DNA of 64,000 nucleotides from Microtetraspora glauca (GTDB lineage: Bacteria > Actinomycetota > Actinomycetes > Streptosporangiales > Streptosporangiaceae), in NCBI GenBank assembly GCA_001570385.1, contig BBYL01000014.1, positions 186,001-250,000 on the forward strand. The letters are read 5' to 3'. Under the pieces are notes generated by a model that saw only the letters and a program-made list of their open reading frames with translations, did no database searches and was not told the origin of the DNA. Both the position numbers and the translations under genes were made by a program. Position 1 is the first letter of the stretch. Each line of letters begins with the position of its first letter. This document shows, piece by piece, positions 41,732 to 54,072 of this stretch.

Positions 41732-41876
41732 CGTGTGGCCCCCGGCTTTCTATGTCTGTTCTCACTTGATTCTGCTTCCTTGTCCCGTATGCACGGAACA
41801 CCGGGGCGGGCGCCTGAGCCAGGCACCTTCGGTGACCAGTGCGTCGGGTTTTACCCAGGAAGGTCGTGTGTTGTGG

Positions 41877-41908
41877 TTACGGACAGTGACGGTAAAGCCG
41901 TCACTGTC
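41877..41908. promoter_or_regulatory. Inverted repeat with BldD-box-like half
   Basis: GACAGTGACGG (41882-41892) and CCGTCACTGTC (41898-41908) are a perfect 11-base inverted repeat around TAAAG. The overlapping TTACGGACAGTGA (41877-41889) matches the BldD consensus TnACnC(A/T)GnGTnA at eight of ten defined positions. It lies about 150 bases upstream of bldD in the bldD-pyrR divergent region, so autoregulation is the likely role. Confidence 0.55.
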
Positions 41909-42103
41909 AAAGGTCAAGCTGATTGGAAAAAAGAGCTCCAAACAGTGCTCTCCCCTCAATCCCCCCATCCGAGCCTGCCTCGGCTTCTCCGGTGAGTGAC
42001 GCCCAGAGCGAACGCGGCCCGGCCGTACGGCATCGTCGCTGGCAGGAGGGGGTGACCCGTCGGGCGCCCCGAGACCGTGCTGGTAGTGTGGGCGCGGCCA
42101 GAC

Positions 42104-42142
42104 ACCCTTTTAAGACCCGTCCTGTGAGGCGGGAAAGGTGGT
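42104..42142 (+). promoter_or_regulatory. PyrR-binding RNA hairpin over the pyrR ribosome site
   Basis: CCCG (42116-42119) and CGGG (42130-42133) close a loop reading TCCTGTGAGG, the conserved PyrR anti-antiterminator/binding loop. Outer bases CACCCTTTT and AAAGGTGG extend the stem and include the SD of pyrR. With no terminator present, this fits PyrR-UMP repression of translation, the mechanism shown in Mycobacterium smegmatis. A TAGTGT -10 box lies at 42084-42089. Confidence 0.8.
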
Positions 42143-42151
42143 GATATCTCC

Positions 42152-42739
42152 ATGTCCGATGCCCGAAATCAGGCCCGTGCGGTCCTTGAGGGTCCCGACA
42201 TCCACCGGGCGCTGACCCGGATCGCGCACGAGATCCTCGAACGCACCAAGGGTGCGGAAAGAGTCGTGCTTCTCGGCATCCCCACCCGCGGCGCCACGCT
42301 GGCGTTCCGGATCGCGGAGCGCATCTCCCAGTTCGAGGGCGTGAAGGTGCCCGTCGGCGCCATCGACATCACGATGTACCGCGACGACCTCCGGCTGCGG
42401 CCCGCCCGCCCGCTCGGCCGTACGGACCTTCCTCCGGAGGGAGTGGACGGCAGGACGGTCGTCCTCGTCGACGACGTGCTCTTCTCCGGCAGGACCGTGC
42501 GCGCGGCACTCGACGCGCTCAATGACGTGGGCCGGCCGCGCGCCGTCCAACTCGCCACCCTGGTCGACCGCGGCCACCGGGAGCTGCCCATCCGGGCCGA
42601 CTACGTCGGCAAGAACCTGCCGACCTCCAAGAGCGAGAAGGTCAAGGTCTATCTCGAGGAGATCGACGGGCGGGACGCCGTACTGCTCATCAAGGGAGAC
42701 GACCGGCCCGCGGCCGGCGAAGCGAACGGGGAGCGGTGA
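42152..42739 (+). CDS. pyrR: PyrR regulator / uracil phosphoribosyltransferase
   Basis: 195-residue PyrR with a type I PRTase fold. The PRPP motif is VVLVDDVLFSGRTVRAAL; IPTRGATLAFRIAERI and DITMYRDDLRLRP are family blocks. PyrR binds pyr leader RNA when UMP is high and has weak uracil phosphoribosyltransferase activity. It is the first gene of the pyr operon, preceded by its own binding hairpin, and its stop overlaps the pyrB start (GTGA). Confidence 0.95.
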   Translation: MSDARNQARAVLEGPDIHRALTRIAHEILERTKGAERVVLLGIPTRGATLAFRIAERISQFEGVKVPVGAIDITMYRDDLRLRPARPLGRTDLPPEGVDGRTVVLVDDVLFSGRTVRAALDALNDVGRPRAVQLATLVDRGHRELPIRADYVGKNLPTSKSEKVKVYLEEIDGRDAVLLIKGDDRPAAGEANGER

Positions 42740-43680
42740 GCACGATGAAGCGGCACCTCATCTCCGCGGGCGACCTGACCCGCGACGACGCCCTGCTCGT
42801 CCTCGACACCGCCGAGGAACTGGCCCGGGTCTCCGAGCGCTCCATCAAGAAGCTGCCGACGCTGCGCGGCCGCACGGTGGTCAACCTCTTCTACGAGGAC
42901 TCCACCCGCACCCGCATCTCGTTCGAGGCCGCGGCCAAGCGGCTGTCCGCCGACGTCATCAACTTCTCGGCCAAGGGATCGAGCGTGTCCAAGGGCGAGT
43001 CGCTCAAGGACACCGCGCTGACGCTCGAGGCCATGGGCGCCGACGCGGTCGTCATCAGGCACGGCGCCTCCGGCGCGCCGCATCGCCTGGCCAACTGGGT
43101 CCGCGGCAGCGTGGTGAACGCCGGCGACGGCACCCACGAGCACCCCACCCAGGCGCTGCTCGACGCGTTCAGCATGCGCCGCAGGATGGGCAGGATCGAC
43201 GGGCTCAAGGTCTCCATCGTGGGCGACGTCCTGCACAGCCGGGTCGCCCGCTCCAACGTCCTGCTCCTGCACACCCTCGGCGCCGAGGTGACCCTGGTCG
43301 CCCCGCCGACGCTGCTGCCCGTGTCGGTCGACACCTGGCCCTGCCAGATCTCGTACGACATCGACGCGGTCCTGCCGAAGTCGGACGTCGTGATGATGCT
43401 CCGCGTGCAGCTGGAGCGGATGAACGCGGCCTACTTCCCGTCCGCGCGGGAGTACAGCCGCCGCTACGGCCTCGATCGTGAGCGCTTCGCCCGCCTGCAC
43501 GACGACGCGATCGTCATGCACCCCGGACCGATGAACCGCGGCATGGAGATCTCCGCCGAGGTCGCCGACTCGCCCCGCTCGACGATCGTGGAGCAGGTGG
43601 CGAACGGCGTGACCGTCCGCATGGCCGTTCTCTATCTGCTGCTGAGCGGGTCCGAGCCCGCGATCGGGGGAGACCTGTGA
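42736..43680 (+). CDS. pyrB: Aspartate carbamoyltransferase catalytic subunit
   Basis: 314-residue ATCase. Carbamoyl-phosphate site EDSTRTRISFEAAAKRL, KGSSVSKGESLKDTALTLEAMGADA (SxK loop), HPTQALLDAFSMRR and MHPGPMNRGMEI are all present. No pyrI regulatory subunit is adjacent, and the length matches dimer/trimer class B/C enzymes. GTG at 42736 overlaps pyrR; an ATG at 42745 (MKRHLISAGD) is the alternative start. Stop overlaps pyrC. Confidence 0.96.
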   Translation: MSTMKRHLISAGDLTRDDALLVLDTAEELARVSERSIKKLPTLRGRTVVNLFYEDSTRTRISFEAAAKRLSADVINFSAKGSSVSKGESLKDTALTLEAMGADAVVIRHGASGAPHRLANWVRGSVVNAGDGTHEHPTQALLDAFSMRRRMGRIDGLKVSIVGDVLHSRVARSNVLLLHTLGAEVTLVAPPTLLPVSVDTWPCQISYDIDAVLPKSDVVMMLRVQLERMNAAYFPSAREYSRRYGLDRERFARLHDDAIVMHPGPMNRGMEISAEVADSPRSTIVEQVANGVTVRMAVLYLLLSGSEPAIGGDL

Positions 43681-44981
43681 GCACCATCCTCATCAAGAAC
43701 GCCCGCGTACTCGGCGGCGAGCCGCGCGACATCCTCGTCAGGGACGGCGTGATCACCGAGATCGGGCCGGCCGCCGGCAGGGCGGGCAAGGCCGACACGA
43801 TCGACGCGAGCGGCCTGATCGCGCTGCCCGGCCTGGTCGACCTGCACACGCACCTGCGCGAGCCCGGCCGCGAGGACGCCGAGACCGTCGAGACCGGCAC
43901 CCAGGCCGCCGCGCGCGGCGGGTACACCGCCGTCCACGCCATGGCCAACACCTCGCCGGTGGCCGACACCGCCGGTGTGGTCGAGCAGGTCTGGCGGCTC
44001 GGCCAGGAGTACGGCCACTGCGACGTCCAGCCGGTCGGAGCCGTGACGTCGGGCCTCGAGGGCAGGCAGCTCGCCGAGCTCGGCGCCATGGCCGACTCCG
44101 CCGCCAGGGTCCGGGTCTTCTCCGACGACGGCAAGTGCGTCTCCGACGCCGTGCTGATGCGCCGGGCGCTGGAGTACGTCAAGGCGTTCGACGGCGTCGT
44201 CGCCCAGCACGCCCAGGAGCCGCGCCTCACGGAGGGCGCCCAGGTCAACGAGGGCGAGGTCTCCGGCAGGCTCGGCCTGACGGGGTGGCCGGCGGTCGCC
44301 GAGGAGGCGATCATCTCCCGCGACTGCCTGCTGGCCGCCCACGTCGGCTCCCGGCTGCACGTGTGCCACGTCTCCACCGCGGGCTCCGTCGAGATCATCC
44401 GCTGGGCCAAGTCGAAGGGCTGGGACGTCACCGCCGAGGTGACGCCGCACCACCTGCTGCTCACCGACTCGTGCGTGGAGCGTTCCCCCGTCGGGCCGTA
44501 CAACCCGATCTACAAGGTGAACCCGCCGCTGCGCACGAACGAGGACGTCATGGCGCTGCGCGAGGCGCTCGCCGACGGGACGATCGACTGCGTCGCCACC
44601 GACCACGCCCCGCACCCGGTCGAGGACAAGGAGACCGAGTGGGCCGCGGCGGCCATGGGCATGATCGGCCTGGAGACCGCGCTCTCGGTGGTCCAGGAGG
44701 CCATGGTCGAGACCGGCCTGCTCGACTGGGCCGGCGTCGCCGACCGCATGTCCTACCGGCCGGCCAGGATCGGCAGGCTGAGCGGGCACGGCAACCCCTT
44801 GGAGGCGGGGGCGACCGCGAACATCACGCTTTACGACCCCTCGGTCCGCACGGCGGTGGATCCGGCGGCGATGACCTCCAAGAGCCGCAACACGCCGTAC
44901 GAGGGCATGACGCTTCCTGGCCGGGTCGTGGCCACGTTGCTGCGCGGCCGCCCGACCGTTCTCGAAGGGAAGCTGGTGTGA
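43677..44981 (+). CDS. pyrC: Dihydroorotase
   Basis: 434-residue class I (Bacillus-like) dihydroorotase. Zinc ligands are in LVDLHTHLREPGRED, VAQHAQEPRLTEGA, HVCHVSTAGS and ATDHAPHP; EVTPHHLLLTD and YNPIYKVNPPLR are typical. GTG start overlapping the pyrB stop (GTGA). Its product is oxidised by the class 1B dehydrogenase encoded later in the operon. Confidence 0.96.
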   Translation: MSTILIKNARVLGGEPRDILVRDGVITEIGPAAGRAGKADTIDASGLIALPGLVDLHTHLREPGREDAETVETGTQAAARGGYTAVHAMANTSPVADTAGVVEQVWRLGQEYGHCDVQPVGAVTSGLEGRQLAELGAMADSAARVRVFSDDGKCVSDAVLMRRALEYVKAFDGVVAQHAQEPRLTEGAQVNEGEVSGRLGLTGWPAVAEEAIISRDCLLAAHVGSRLHVCHVSTAGSVEIIRWAKSKGWDVTAEVTPHHLLLTDSCVERSPVGPYNPIYKVNPPLRTNEDVMALREALADGTIDCVATDHAPHPVEDKETEWAAAAMGMIGLETALSVVQEAMVETGLLDWAGVADRMSYRPARIGRLSGHGNPLEAGATANITLYDPSVRTAVDPAAMTSKSRNTPYEGMTLPGRVVATLLRGRPTVLEGKLV

Positions 44982-44983
44982 CG

Positions 44984-46181
44984 ATGAGTGAGGAGAGCGG
45001 GACCGTGAACACGGCGTTGCTCGTGCTGGAGGACGGCAGGGTCTTCGAGGGGACGGCCTTCGGGGCCGTCGGCGAGACCTTCGGCGAGATGGTCTTCAAC
45101 ACCGGGATGACGGGGTACCAGGAGACGCTGACCGACCCGTCCTACCACCGGCAGATCGTCGCGATGACCGCGCCGCACATCGGCAACACGGGCGTCAACG
45201 ACGAGGACCCGGAGTCCGGCAAGGTGTGGGTGGCCGGCTACGTCGTCCGCGAGCCGTCCCGGATCCGGTCCAACTGGCGGTCCACCAAGAGCCTGGACGA
45301 CTACCTGAGTGAGCAGGGCGTGGTCGGCATCGCGATGCCCGGCACCCGCGCGCTGACCCGCCACCTGCGCGAGCGCGGCGCGATGCGCGCCGGGATCTTC
45401 TCCGGTACGGCTCTGGCGGGCACCGGCGCGGACCCGGCGCGAGCCGACGTCGAGGAACTCGTCGAGCGGGTACGGCGCTCGCCCGGGATGGAGGGCGCCG
45501 ACCTCGCCAAGGAGGTCTCGACCGGCGAGCCGTACGTCGTGAAGGCCACGGGCGAGCGGCGTTTCACGGTGGCGGCGGTCGATCTCGGCATCAAGGCGAT
45601 GACCCCGGAGCGGATGGCCGAGCGGGGATGCGAGGTGCACGTCCTGCCGGCGACCGCGACGGCGGAGGACATCCTCGCCATCGAGCCGGACGGCGTGTTC
45701 TTCTCCAACGGGCCGGGCGACCCGGCCACCGCTGACTACGCGGTCGAGGCGCTGCGCGGCGTGCTGGACTCCGGCCGGCCGTTCTTCGGCATCTGCTTCG
45801 GCAACCAGATCCTCGGCCGGGCGCTGGGGCTGGGCACGTACAAGCTGCGTTACGGACACCGGGGCGTCAACCAGCCCGTCCAGGACCGCAGGACCGGCAA
45901 GGTGGAGATCTCCGCGCACAACCACGGCTTCGCCGTCCGGGCCCCGCTCGACGGGCCGTTCGACACGCCGTACGGCAGGGCGGAGGTCAGCCACGTGAAC
46001 CTGAACGACGGCTGCGTGGAGGGGCTGCGCCTGCTCGACTACCCGGGCTTCAGCGTGCAGTACCACCCGGAGGCCGCGGCGGGGCCGCACGACGCCGCAT
46101 ACCTCTTCGACGAGTTCTGCGAGCTGATGGAGCGGGCGGGCGGTGCCCGGCCGGAGACGACGAGCGAAACGGGGGAGAAGG

Positions 46182-46189
<8 letters not shown>
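44984..46189 (+). CDS. carA: Carbamoyl phosphate synthase small subunit
   Basis: 401-residue glutaminase subunit. N-terminal domain: FGEMVFNTGMTGYQETLTDPSY and QIVAMTAPHIGNTGVN. C-terminal class I amidotransferase with catalytic Cys in FFGICFGNQILGRALG and His/Glu in VQYHPEAAAGP. The start is uncertain among GTG 44978 (overlapping the pyrC stop), ATG 44984 and GTG 45005; all keep the full fold. Stop overlaps carB by eight bases. Confidence 0.95.
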
Positions 46190-49466
<3,277 letters not shown>

Positions 49467-49491
49467 GCGAGCGGAGTGGCCCGCGTGGACG

Positions 49492-49515
49492 GTGCCGGAG
49501 GCACGCCTCCGGCAC
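49492..49515. repeat. Inverted repeat in carB-pyrK gap
   Basis: GTGCCGGAGGC (49492-49502) and GCCTCCGGCAC (49505-49515) are exact complements separated by two bases. It could be an intra-operon hairpin that lowers expression of pyrK, pyrD and pyrF or stabilises the upstream mRNA. Confidence 0.6.
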
Positions 49516-49623
49516 GACGCGGGGTCCGCGAAGCGAGCGAGGAAGGGAAGCCGACCGTCGGCATGTGGCTGAGGGACTGAGTGTCGCGGGACCGCGGGCC
49601 CGTGCCACGGCGGAGGTGAGGGA

Positions 49624-50481
49624 GTGGCCGGTTCCCCGGTTCAGGTGACGGGAACGGTGCTGACGACGCGGCGGGTGGAGGCCTACCACGCGCTGACCGT
49701 CGTGGCGCCCGCCGTCGCCGACCGGTTCAGGCCGGGCCACTTCGTCACGGTGGCCGTGGGCGGGCCGTACAGCTCGATGCTGACGCGCCGGGCGTTCGCG
49801 ATCCATGACGTGAAGCCGGACTACGGCGGCACGGTGGAGTTCGTGTTCAGCGTGCGGGGGCCGGGCACGGCGTGGCTGGCGGACCGCAGGGCGCGGGACA
49901 CGCTGGATCTGGTCGGTCCGCTGGGGCGGCCCTTCCCGCTGCCGCGTGATCCCTGTACGTGCGTGCTGGTCGGCGGCGAGTACGGCTCGGCGTCCCTTTT
50001 CGTGCTGGCGGACGTCCTGCAGCGGCGGGGTTGCCGGGTGGATTTCGTGCTGGGCGCGTCCAGCGCGGACCGGGTCTTCGGCGCGTTGCGTGCGCGCCGG
50101 ATGGGCGAGACGACGACGCTGACGACCGAGGACGGTTCGCTGGGCATGCGCGGGGAGGTGACCGACGTGCTGGCGGGCGTGATCGCGGACGCGCGCGCGG
50201 ACGTGGTGTACGCGTGCGGGCCGATGGCGATGCTGCGGGGCGTGACCGCCGTGTGCGTGGAGTTCGGCATCCCGGTGCAGGTGTCGGTGGAGCAGGCCAT
50301 GGCGTGCGGTGTGGGCATCTGCATGACGTGCGTGGTCCCGGTGATCGCCGAGGACGGCGTGACGCGGATGGTCCGGGCCTGCACCGACGGCCCGGTGTTC
50401 CTCGGCGAGCGGGTCCGTTTCGACGACGTGGGGACGATCCCGTTCGACGCTCTGGGAGCTCCCGGGGGGCGGCATGGGTGA
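49624..50481 (+). CDS. pyrK: Dihydroorotate dehydrogenase electron transfer subunit
   Basis: 285-residue PyrK-type flavoprotein. FAD site RRAFAIHDV and FSVRGPGTAWLADRR, NAD-binding CVLVGGEYGSASLFVLADVL, and C-terminal [2Fe-2S] ligands MACGVGICMTCVVPV plus the Cys in MVRACTDGPVF. It passes electrons from the class 1B PyrD to NAD+. GTG start with GGAGGTGAGGG upstream. The GGGS-type NAD motif is altered to GGEYG. Its stop overlaps a GTG that opens the pyrD frame. Confidence 0.9.
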   Translation: MAGSPVQVTGTVLTTRRVEAYHALTVVAPAVADRFRPGHFVTVAVGGPYSSMLTRRAFAIHDVKPDYGGTVEFVFSVRGPGTAWLADRRARDTLDLVGPLGRPFPLPRDPCTCVLVGGEYGSASLFVLADVLQRRGCRVDFVLGASSADRVFGALRARRMGETTTLTTEDGSLGMRGEVTDVLAGVIADARADVVYACGPMAMLRGVTAVCVEFGIPVQVSVEQAMACGVGICMTCVVPVIAEDGVTRMVRACTDGPVFLGERVRFDDVGTIPFDALGAPGGRHG

Positions 50482-50519
50482 GCGCGGCGGTGTCCGGTGC
50501 CCGGGTGGGAGGCGGCGGC

Positions 50520-51494
50520 ATGCCCGTTGATCTGCGCAGCTATCTGGGCCATGTGGAGTTGCCCAACCCCGTGTTCACGGCTTCCGGGTGCGGGGGCACT
50601 GGGCGCGAGCTGGCGCAGTTCTTCGACGTGACGCGGATCGGCGCGTTCGTGACCCGGTCGATCACGATGGCGCCGAGGGCGGGGCGTCCGACGCCCCGGA
50701 TGGCGGAGACGCCCTCGGGCATGTTGAGCGCCGTGGGCCTTCAGGGGCCGGGCGTGGAGGTGTTCGCGGAGCGGGAGCTGCCCTGGCTCGCCGAGCGGGG
50801 CGCGCGCACGATCGTCTCCATCGGCGGCGGCAGCGTGGCGGAGTACACCGCCCTGGCGCGGCGGCTGGCCGGCGCTCCGGGGGTCACGGCCGTCGAGGTG
50901 AACCTGTCCTGTCCGAACGTCGAGGACCGGGGCCGGGTCTTCGCCCGGGACGGTTCGGCCGCCGCGGAGGTCGTGGCGTCCGTGCGGGCGGCGACGCGGT
51001 ACGACGTCCCGGTGATCGCGAAGCTGGCGCCCGACGTGGCCGACGTCGTCTCGCTGGCGCGTCTGTGCGTGGACGGGGGAGCGGACGCGCTTTCCATGAT
51101 CAACGCACCGCTGGGCATGAGCGTGGACGTGGACACGATGCGGCCGTCGCTCGCCGCGGGCACGGGCGGCCTCTCCGGGCCCGCGATCCGGCCGCTCGCG
51201 GTCCGCTGCGTCTGGCAGGTCCACGCGGCCCTGCCCGGCGTGCCCATCGTCGGCATGGGCGGCGTGATGACCGGCAGGGACGCCCTGGAGATGGTCCTGG
51301 CGGGCGCGTGCGCCGTCGCCGTGGGCACGGCCCTGTTCCACGACCCCTATGCCTGCCAGCGCATCCTGAGGGAGCTGGAGGAGCTCCTGCAGGCGCGTGG
51401 CTTCGACCGCCTGGCCGACGCCGTCGGGCTGGCACACCGACCCGCCGGGGCGGGACCCCGGAACCGCATCGATCTGGAGGAGAGTTCTCTGTGA
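50520..51494 (+). CDS. pyrD: Dihydroorotate dehydrogenase, class 1B
   Basis: 324-residue FMN TIM-barrel enzyme. NPVFTASGCGGTGREL, the catalytic Cys in VNLSCPNVEDRG, VIAKLAPDV, MINAPLGMSVDVDT and IVGMGGVMTGRDALEMVLAG mark class 1B, and pairing with PyrK agrees. ATG at 50520 has GGGAGG eight bases upstream; a GTG at 50478 in the same frame overlaps the pyrK stop (GTGA) and is an alternative. Stop overlaps pyrF. Confidence 0.94.
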   Translation: MPVDLRSYLGHVELPNPVFTASGCGGTGRELAQFFDVTRIGAFVTRSITMAPRAGRPTPRMAETPSGMLSAVGLQGPGVEVFAERELPWLAERGARTIVSIGGGSVAEYTALARRLAGAPGVTAVEVNLSCPNVEDRGRVFARDGSAAAEVVASVRAATRYDVPVIAKLAPDVADVVSLARLCVDGGADALSMINAPLGMSVDVDTMRPSLAAGTGGLSGPAIRPLAVRCVWQVHAALPGVPIVGMGGVMTGRDALEMVLAGACAVAVGTALFHDPYACQRILRELEELLQARGFDRLADAVGLAHRPAGAGPRNRIDLEESSL

Positions 51495-52222
51495 CCCCCG
51501 CACCCATCGCCGTCGCCCTGGACGCGCCCGATCTGGAGACCGCGGCCCGCTGGGCGAGCCTGGTGACACCCCATGTCTCGACGGTGAAGGTCGGGTTGGA
51601 ACTCTACCTCCGCTACGGGCCCGACGTGATCGCCTCGGTGCGCGGGGCGAGCGGCGTGCAGGTCTTCCTGGACCTCAAGCTGCACGACATCCCCAACACC
51701 GTCGCCGGAGCCGCCCGCGCGGTGACGCGGCTCAAGCCCTCCATCCTCACCGTCCACGCGTCGGGAGGGTCCGCGATGATCCGGGCCGCGGTGGACGCGG
51801 CGGGCCCGCAGACCCAGATCGCGGCCGTGACGGTTCTCACATCGCTCTCGGAGGCCGATCTCGCCGCCATCGGCCTGGAGGGACGCCCGGACGACTCCGT
51901 ACGCCGTCTGGCGGCTCTCGCCGTGGGCGCCGGAGCCCAGGCCCTCGTCTGCTCGCCCCGCGAGGTCGCCGCGGTGCGCGCCGAGGTAGGACCCGGAATC
52001 ACGTTGATCACCCCGGGTGTCCGGCCCGTCGGCGCCGACACCCAGGATCAGGCAAGAGTAGCGACCCCGGAGGACGCGCTCCTTGACGGGGCCGATCTTC
52101 TGGTGATCGGTCGCCCCATCACGGGCTCGCCGGACCCGGGCGCGGCCGCGGCGACCATCGCCGCCGCGCTCCGCAAGGTGGACGTCTCCCGTTCCGCGGG
52201 CGACGCTTCGCGCGCCCGCTGA
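51491..52222 (+). CDS. pyrF: Orotidine 5'-phosphate decarboxylase
   Basis: 243-residue OMP decarboxylase, last step to UMP. The catalytic block is VFLDLKLHDIPNTVAGAA; IAVALDAPDLETAARWA, LTVHASGG and LLVIGRPITGSPDP are also typical. GTG at 51491 overlaps the pyrD stop. No orotate phosphoribosyltransferase (pyrE) is in this window, as in Streptomyces, where it lies elsewhere. Confidence 0.95.
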   Translation: MTPAPIAVALDAPDLETAARWASLVTPHVSTVKVGLELYLRYGPDVIASVRGASGVQVFLDLKLHDIPNTVAGAARAVTRLKPSILTVHASGGSAMIRAAVDAAGPQTQIAAVTVLTSLSEADLAAIGLEGRPDDSVRRLAALAVGAGAQALVCSPREVAAVRAEVGPGITLITPGVRPVGADTQDQARVATPEDALLDGADLLVIGRPITGSPDPGAAAATIAAALRKVDVSRSAGDASRAR

Positions 52223-52228
52223 GAGGCG

Positions 52229-52258
52229 CTCGGCGGCGTCCGGAGGGCCGTCGCCGAG
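52229..52258 (+). terminator. Hairpin after the pyr operon
   Basis: CTCGGCGGCG (52229-52238) and CGTCGCCGAG (52249-52258) pair at nine of ten positions, seven bases after the pyrF stop. It is a plausible operon terminator. Confidence 0.6.
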
Positions 52259-52691
52259 TCCTTGTGGCAAAGATCATCCCAGATTCTTCCCGAGCCCGCG
52301 CCACAACCGCCGCGAAACCCCCTCCGGAGCTCTCGCGCGGGGCTCCCGATCGCGCTCGGGGGCGTGGCGAGGAGGCGGTTCCTGAGCCCTCGCGGAGCCG
52401 CTCCGGGCGGTTCGGGGCTGCTTTCCCGCCTCGATTCGAGCCGGCTCGCACCGCGCCTCCGGGACGCCTCGACGGCGCTTCGGAGGGGGGTCCGAGGGGG
52501 TTCGGAGGAGGGCCCTCTTCCGTGGCTGATGAGGCGGTTTTCATCGACACAGCGTGATTTTTCGAGTGCGGAAAGTAATAGATTCAATTTTGTGGTGAGA
52601 GAAACATGGCTTGACGTTGCCGGAGGGGGCATAGACCAGCTAGTTTCCCCTCCCGTCCGAGTACATCGACAGAAATTCGAGGTGACCCGGC
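52259..52691. other. Intergenic region upstream of mihF
   Basis: About 430 bases without a supported gene. The left 280 bases are GC-rich with loosely repeated GAGCC/CGGAG words. The right 150 bases (52540-52690) are clearly AT-richer and should hold the mihF promoter; TTGACG at 52611-52616 is the best -35, but no well-spaced -10 follows. Confidence 0.45.
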
Positions 52692-53015
52692 GTGGCTCTT
52701 CCTCCCCTGACTCCCGAGCAGCGCGCGGCGGCACTTGAGAAGGCTGCCAAGGCTCGCAAGGAGCGTGCCGAGGTCAAGAACCGGCTCAAGCACGGCGCGG
52801 TTTCTCTGGCTGAGGTGCTGAAGGATGGGCAGACCGATGACGTCATCGGCAAGATGAAGGTCTCGGCTCTGCTGGAGTCGCTCCCTGGCGTGGGCAAGGT
52901 CCGCGCCAAGCAGCTCATGGAGCGCCTTGGTATCGCCGAGTCCCGCCGCGTGCGGGGTCTCGGTGCCAACCAGCGCGCCTCCTTGGAGCGGGAGTTCGGC
53001 GGCGCCGAGAGCTGA
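52692..53015 (+). CDS. mihF: Actinobacterial integration host factor mIHF
   Basis: 107-residue mIHF/sIHF, a nucleoid protein unique to actinobacteria and unrelated to E. coli IHF. A long N-terminal helix (LTPEQRAAALEKAAKARKER) precedes the helix-two-turn-helix DNA-binding fold, ALLESLPGVGKVRAKQLMERLGIAESRRVRGLG. GTG start. It heads the conserved order mihF-gmk-rpoZ-coaBC-metK-priA. Confidence 0.95.
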   Translation: MALPPLTPEQRAAALEKAAKARKERAEVKNRLKHGAVSLAEVLKDGQTDDVIGKMKVSALLESLPGVGKVRAKQLMERLGIAESRRVRGLGANQRASLEREFGGAES

Positions 53016-53054
53016 TCTCGGCTTCGCTCGAGCAAGATTTACGGGGGATATTGA

Positions 53055-53705
53055 GTGACCGATACGTCCTGGCCCGGTGAGGATCGGGCCCGCCAGGCAG
53101 CCGCTTCCAGCGGGTCCGGGACACATGCCGGTGACTCCATGCCTCCGAACCGCCGCCTGACGGTCCTCTCCGGTCCGTCGGGCGTCGGGAAGTCCACGGT
53201 CGTCGCCGAGCTCCGGCGGTCGCACCCCGAGGTGTGGCTGTCGGTCTCGGTGACCACCAGGAAGCCGCGCCCGGGCGAGACCCACGGCGTGGAGTACTTC
53301 TTCGCGGACGACGCCGAGTTCGACCGCATGGTCGGCTCCGGGGAGCTCCTGGAGTGGGCCGAGTTCGCCGGAAACCGGTACGGGACGCCCCGTACGCCGG
53401 TCCTCGAGCGGCTGGCCGCCGGGGTGCCGACGCTGCTGGAGATCGACCTCCAGGGCGCGCGGCAGGTGCGGGAGAGCATGCCCGAGGCGCTGCTCGTCTT
53501 CCTCGCACCGCCGAGCTGGGAGGAGCTGGAGCGGCGGCTGCGCGGCCGCGGCACCGAGCCTCCGGACGTCATCGAACGCCGCCTCGATGCCGGGCGCGTG
53601 GAGATGGCCGCCGAGAAGGAATTCGACCTCACCCTTGTCAACACGTCCGTCCAGGACGTATGCCTTCGCCTGATAGCCTTGTTGGCCGGTACCCCGGAGG
53701 TTTAG
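53055..53705 (+). CDS. gmk: Guanylate kinase
   Basis: 216-residue GMP kinase. P-loop SGPSGVGKSTVVAEL, GMP-binding VSVTTRKPRPGETHGVEYFF, LEWAEFAGNRYGTP, LLEIDLQGARQVRE and the Arg-rich lid follow the family pattern. The GTG at 53055 gives a 28-residue Ser/Ala-rich N-terminal extension; an internal ATG at 53139 would start just before the core. GGGGGA lies upstream of the GTG. Confidence 0.93.
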   Translation: MTDTSWPGEDRARQAAASSGSGTHAGDSMPPNRRLTVLSGPSGVGKSTVVAELRRSHPEVWLSVSVTTRKPRPGETHGVEYFFADDAEFDRMVGSGELLEWAEFAGNRYGTPRTPVLERLAAGVPTLLEIDLQGARQVRESMPEALLVFLAPPSWEELERRLRGRGTEPPDVIERRLDAGRVEMAAEKEFDLTLVNTSVQDVCLRLIALLAGTPEV

Positions 53706-53752
53706 GTCCTCCGAGACGACCGGACGTCCACCTAGCTAGGGGAAGCATCAAC

Positions 53753-54016
53753 GTGGCAAGCACCGCCGCCTACGCGGAAGGCATCACCAACCCGTCGATC
53801 GACTCTCTGCTCGACATCGTCGACAGCAAGTACAGCCTGGTCATCATGGGCGCGAAGCGGGCGCGCCAGATCAACGCCTACTACTCCCAGCTCGGCGAGG
53901 GCCTGCTGGAGTACGTCGGGCCCCTCGTGGAGACCCACGCCCAGGAGAAGCCGCTCTCCATCGCGCTGCGCGAGGTCAGCGACGGCCTGCTCACCTCCGA
54001 GCCCATCGAGGGCTGA
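53753..54016 (+). CDS. rpoZ: RNA polymerase omega subunit
   Basis: 87-residue omega subunit that assists beta' folding and assembly. NPSIDSLLDIVDSKYSLVIMGAKRARQINAYY (conserved core in two blocks) and the C-terminal KPLSIALREVSDGLL are diagnostic. GTG start after AGGGGAAGC. In streptomycetes omega is needed for normal differentiation and pigment production. Confidence 0.95.
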   Translation: MASTAAYAEGITNPSIDSLLDIVDSKYSLVIMGAKRARQINAYYSQLGEGLLEYVGPLVETHAQEKPLSIALREVSDGLLTSEPIEG

Positions 54017-54072
54017 ACGGCGCTCGAGGCGCCCGCCCCGCTGGCGCGGGAGGCGCGCGGGAGGTTTCACTC

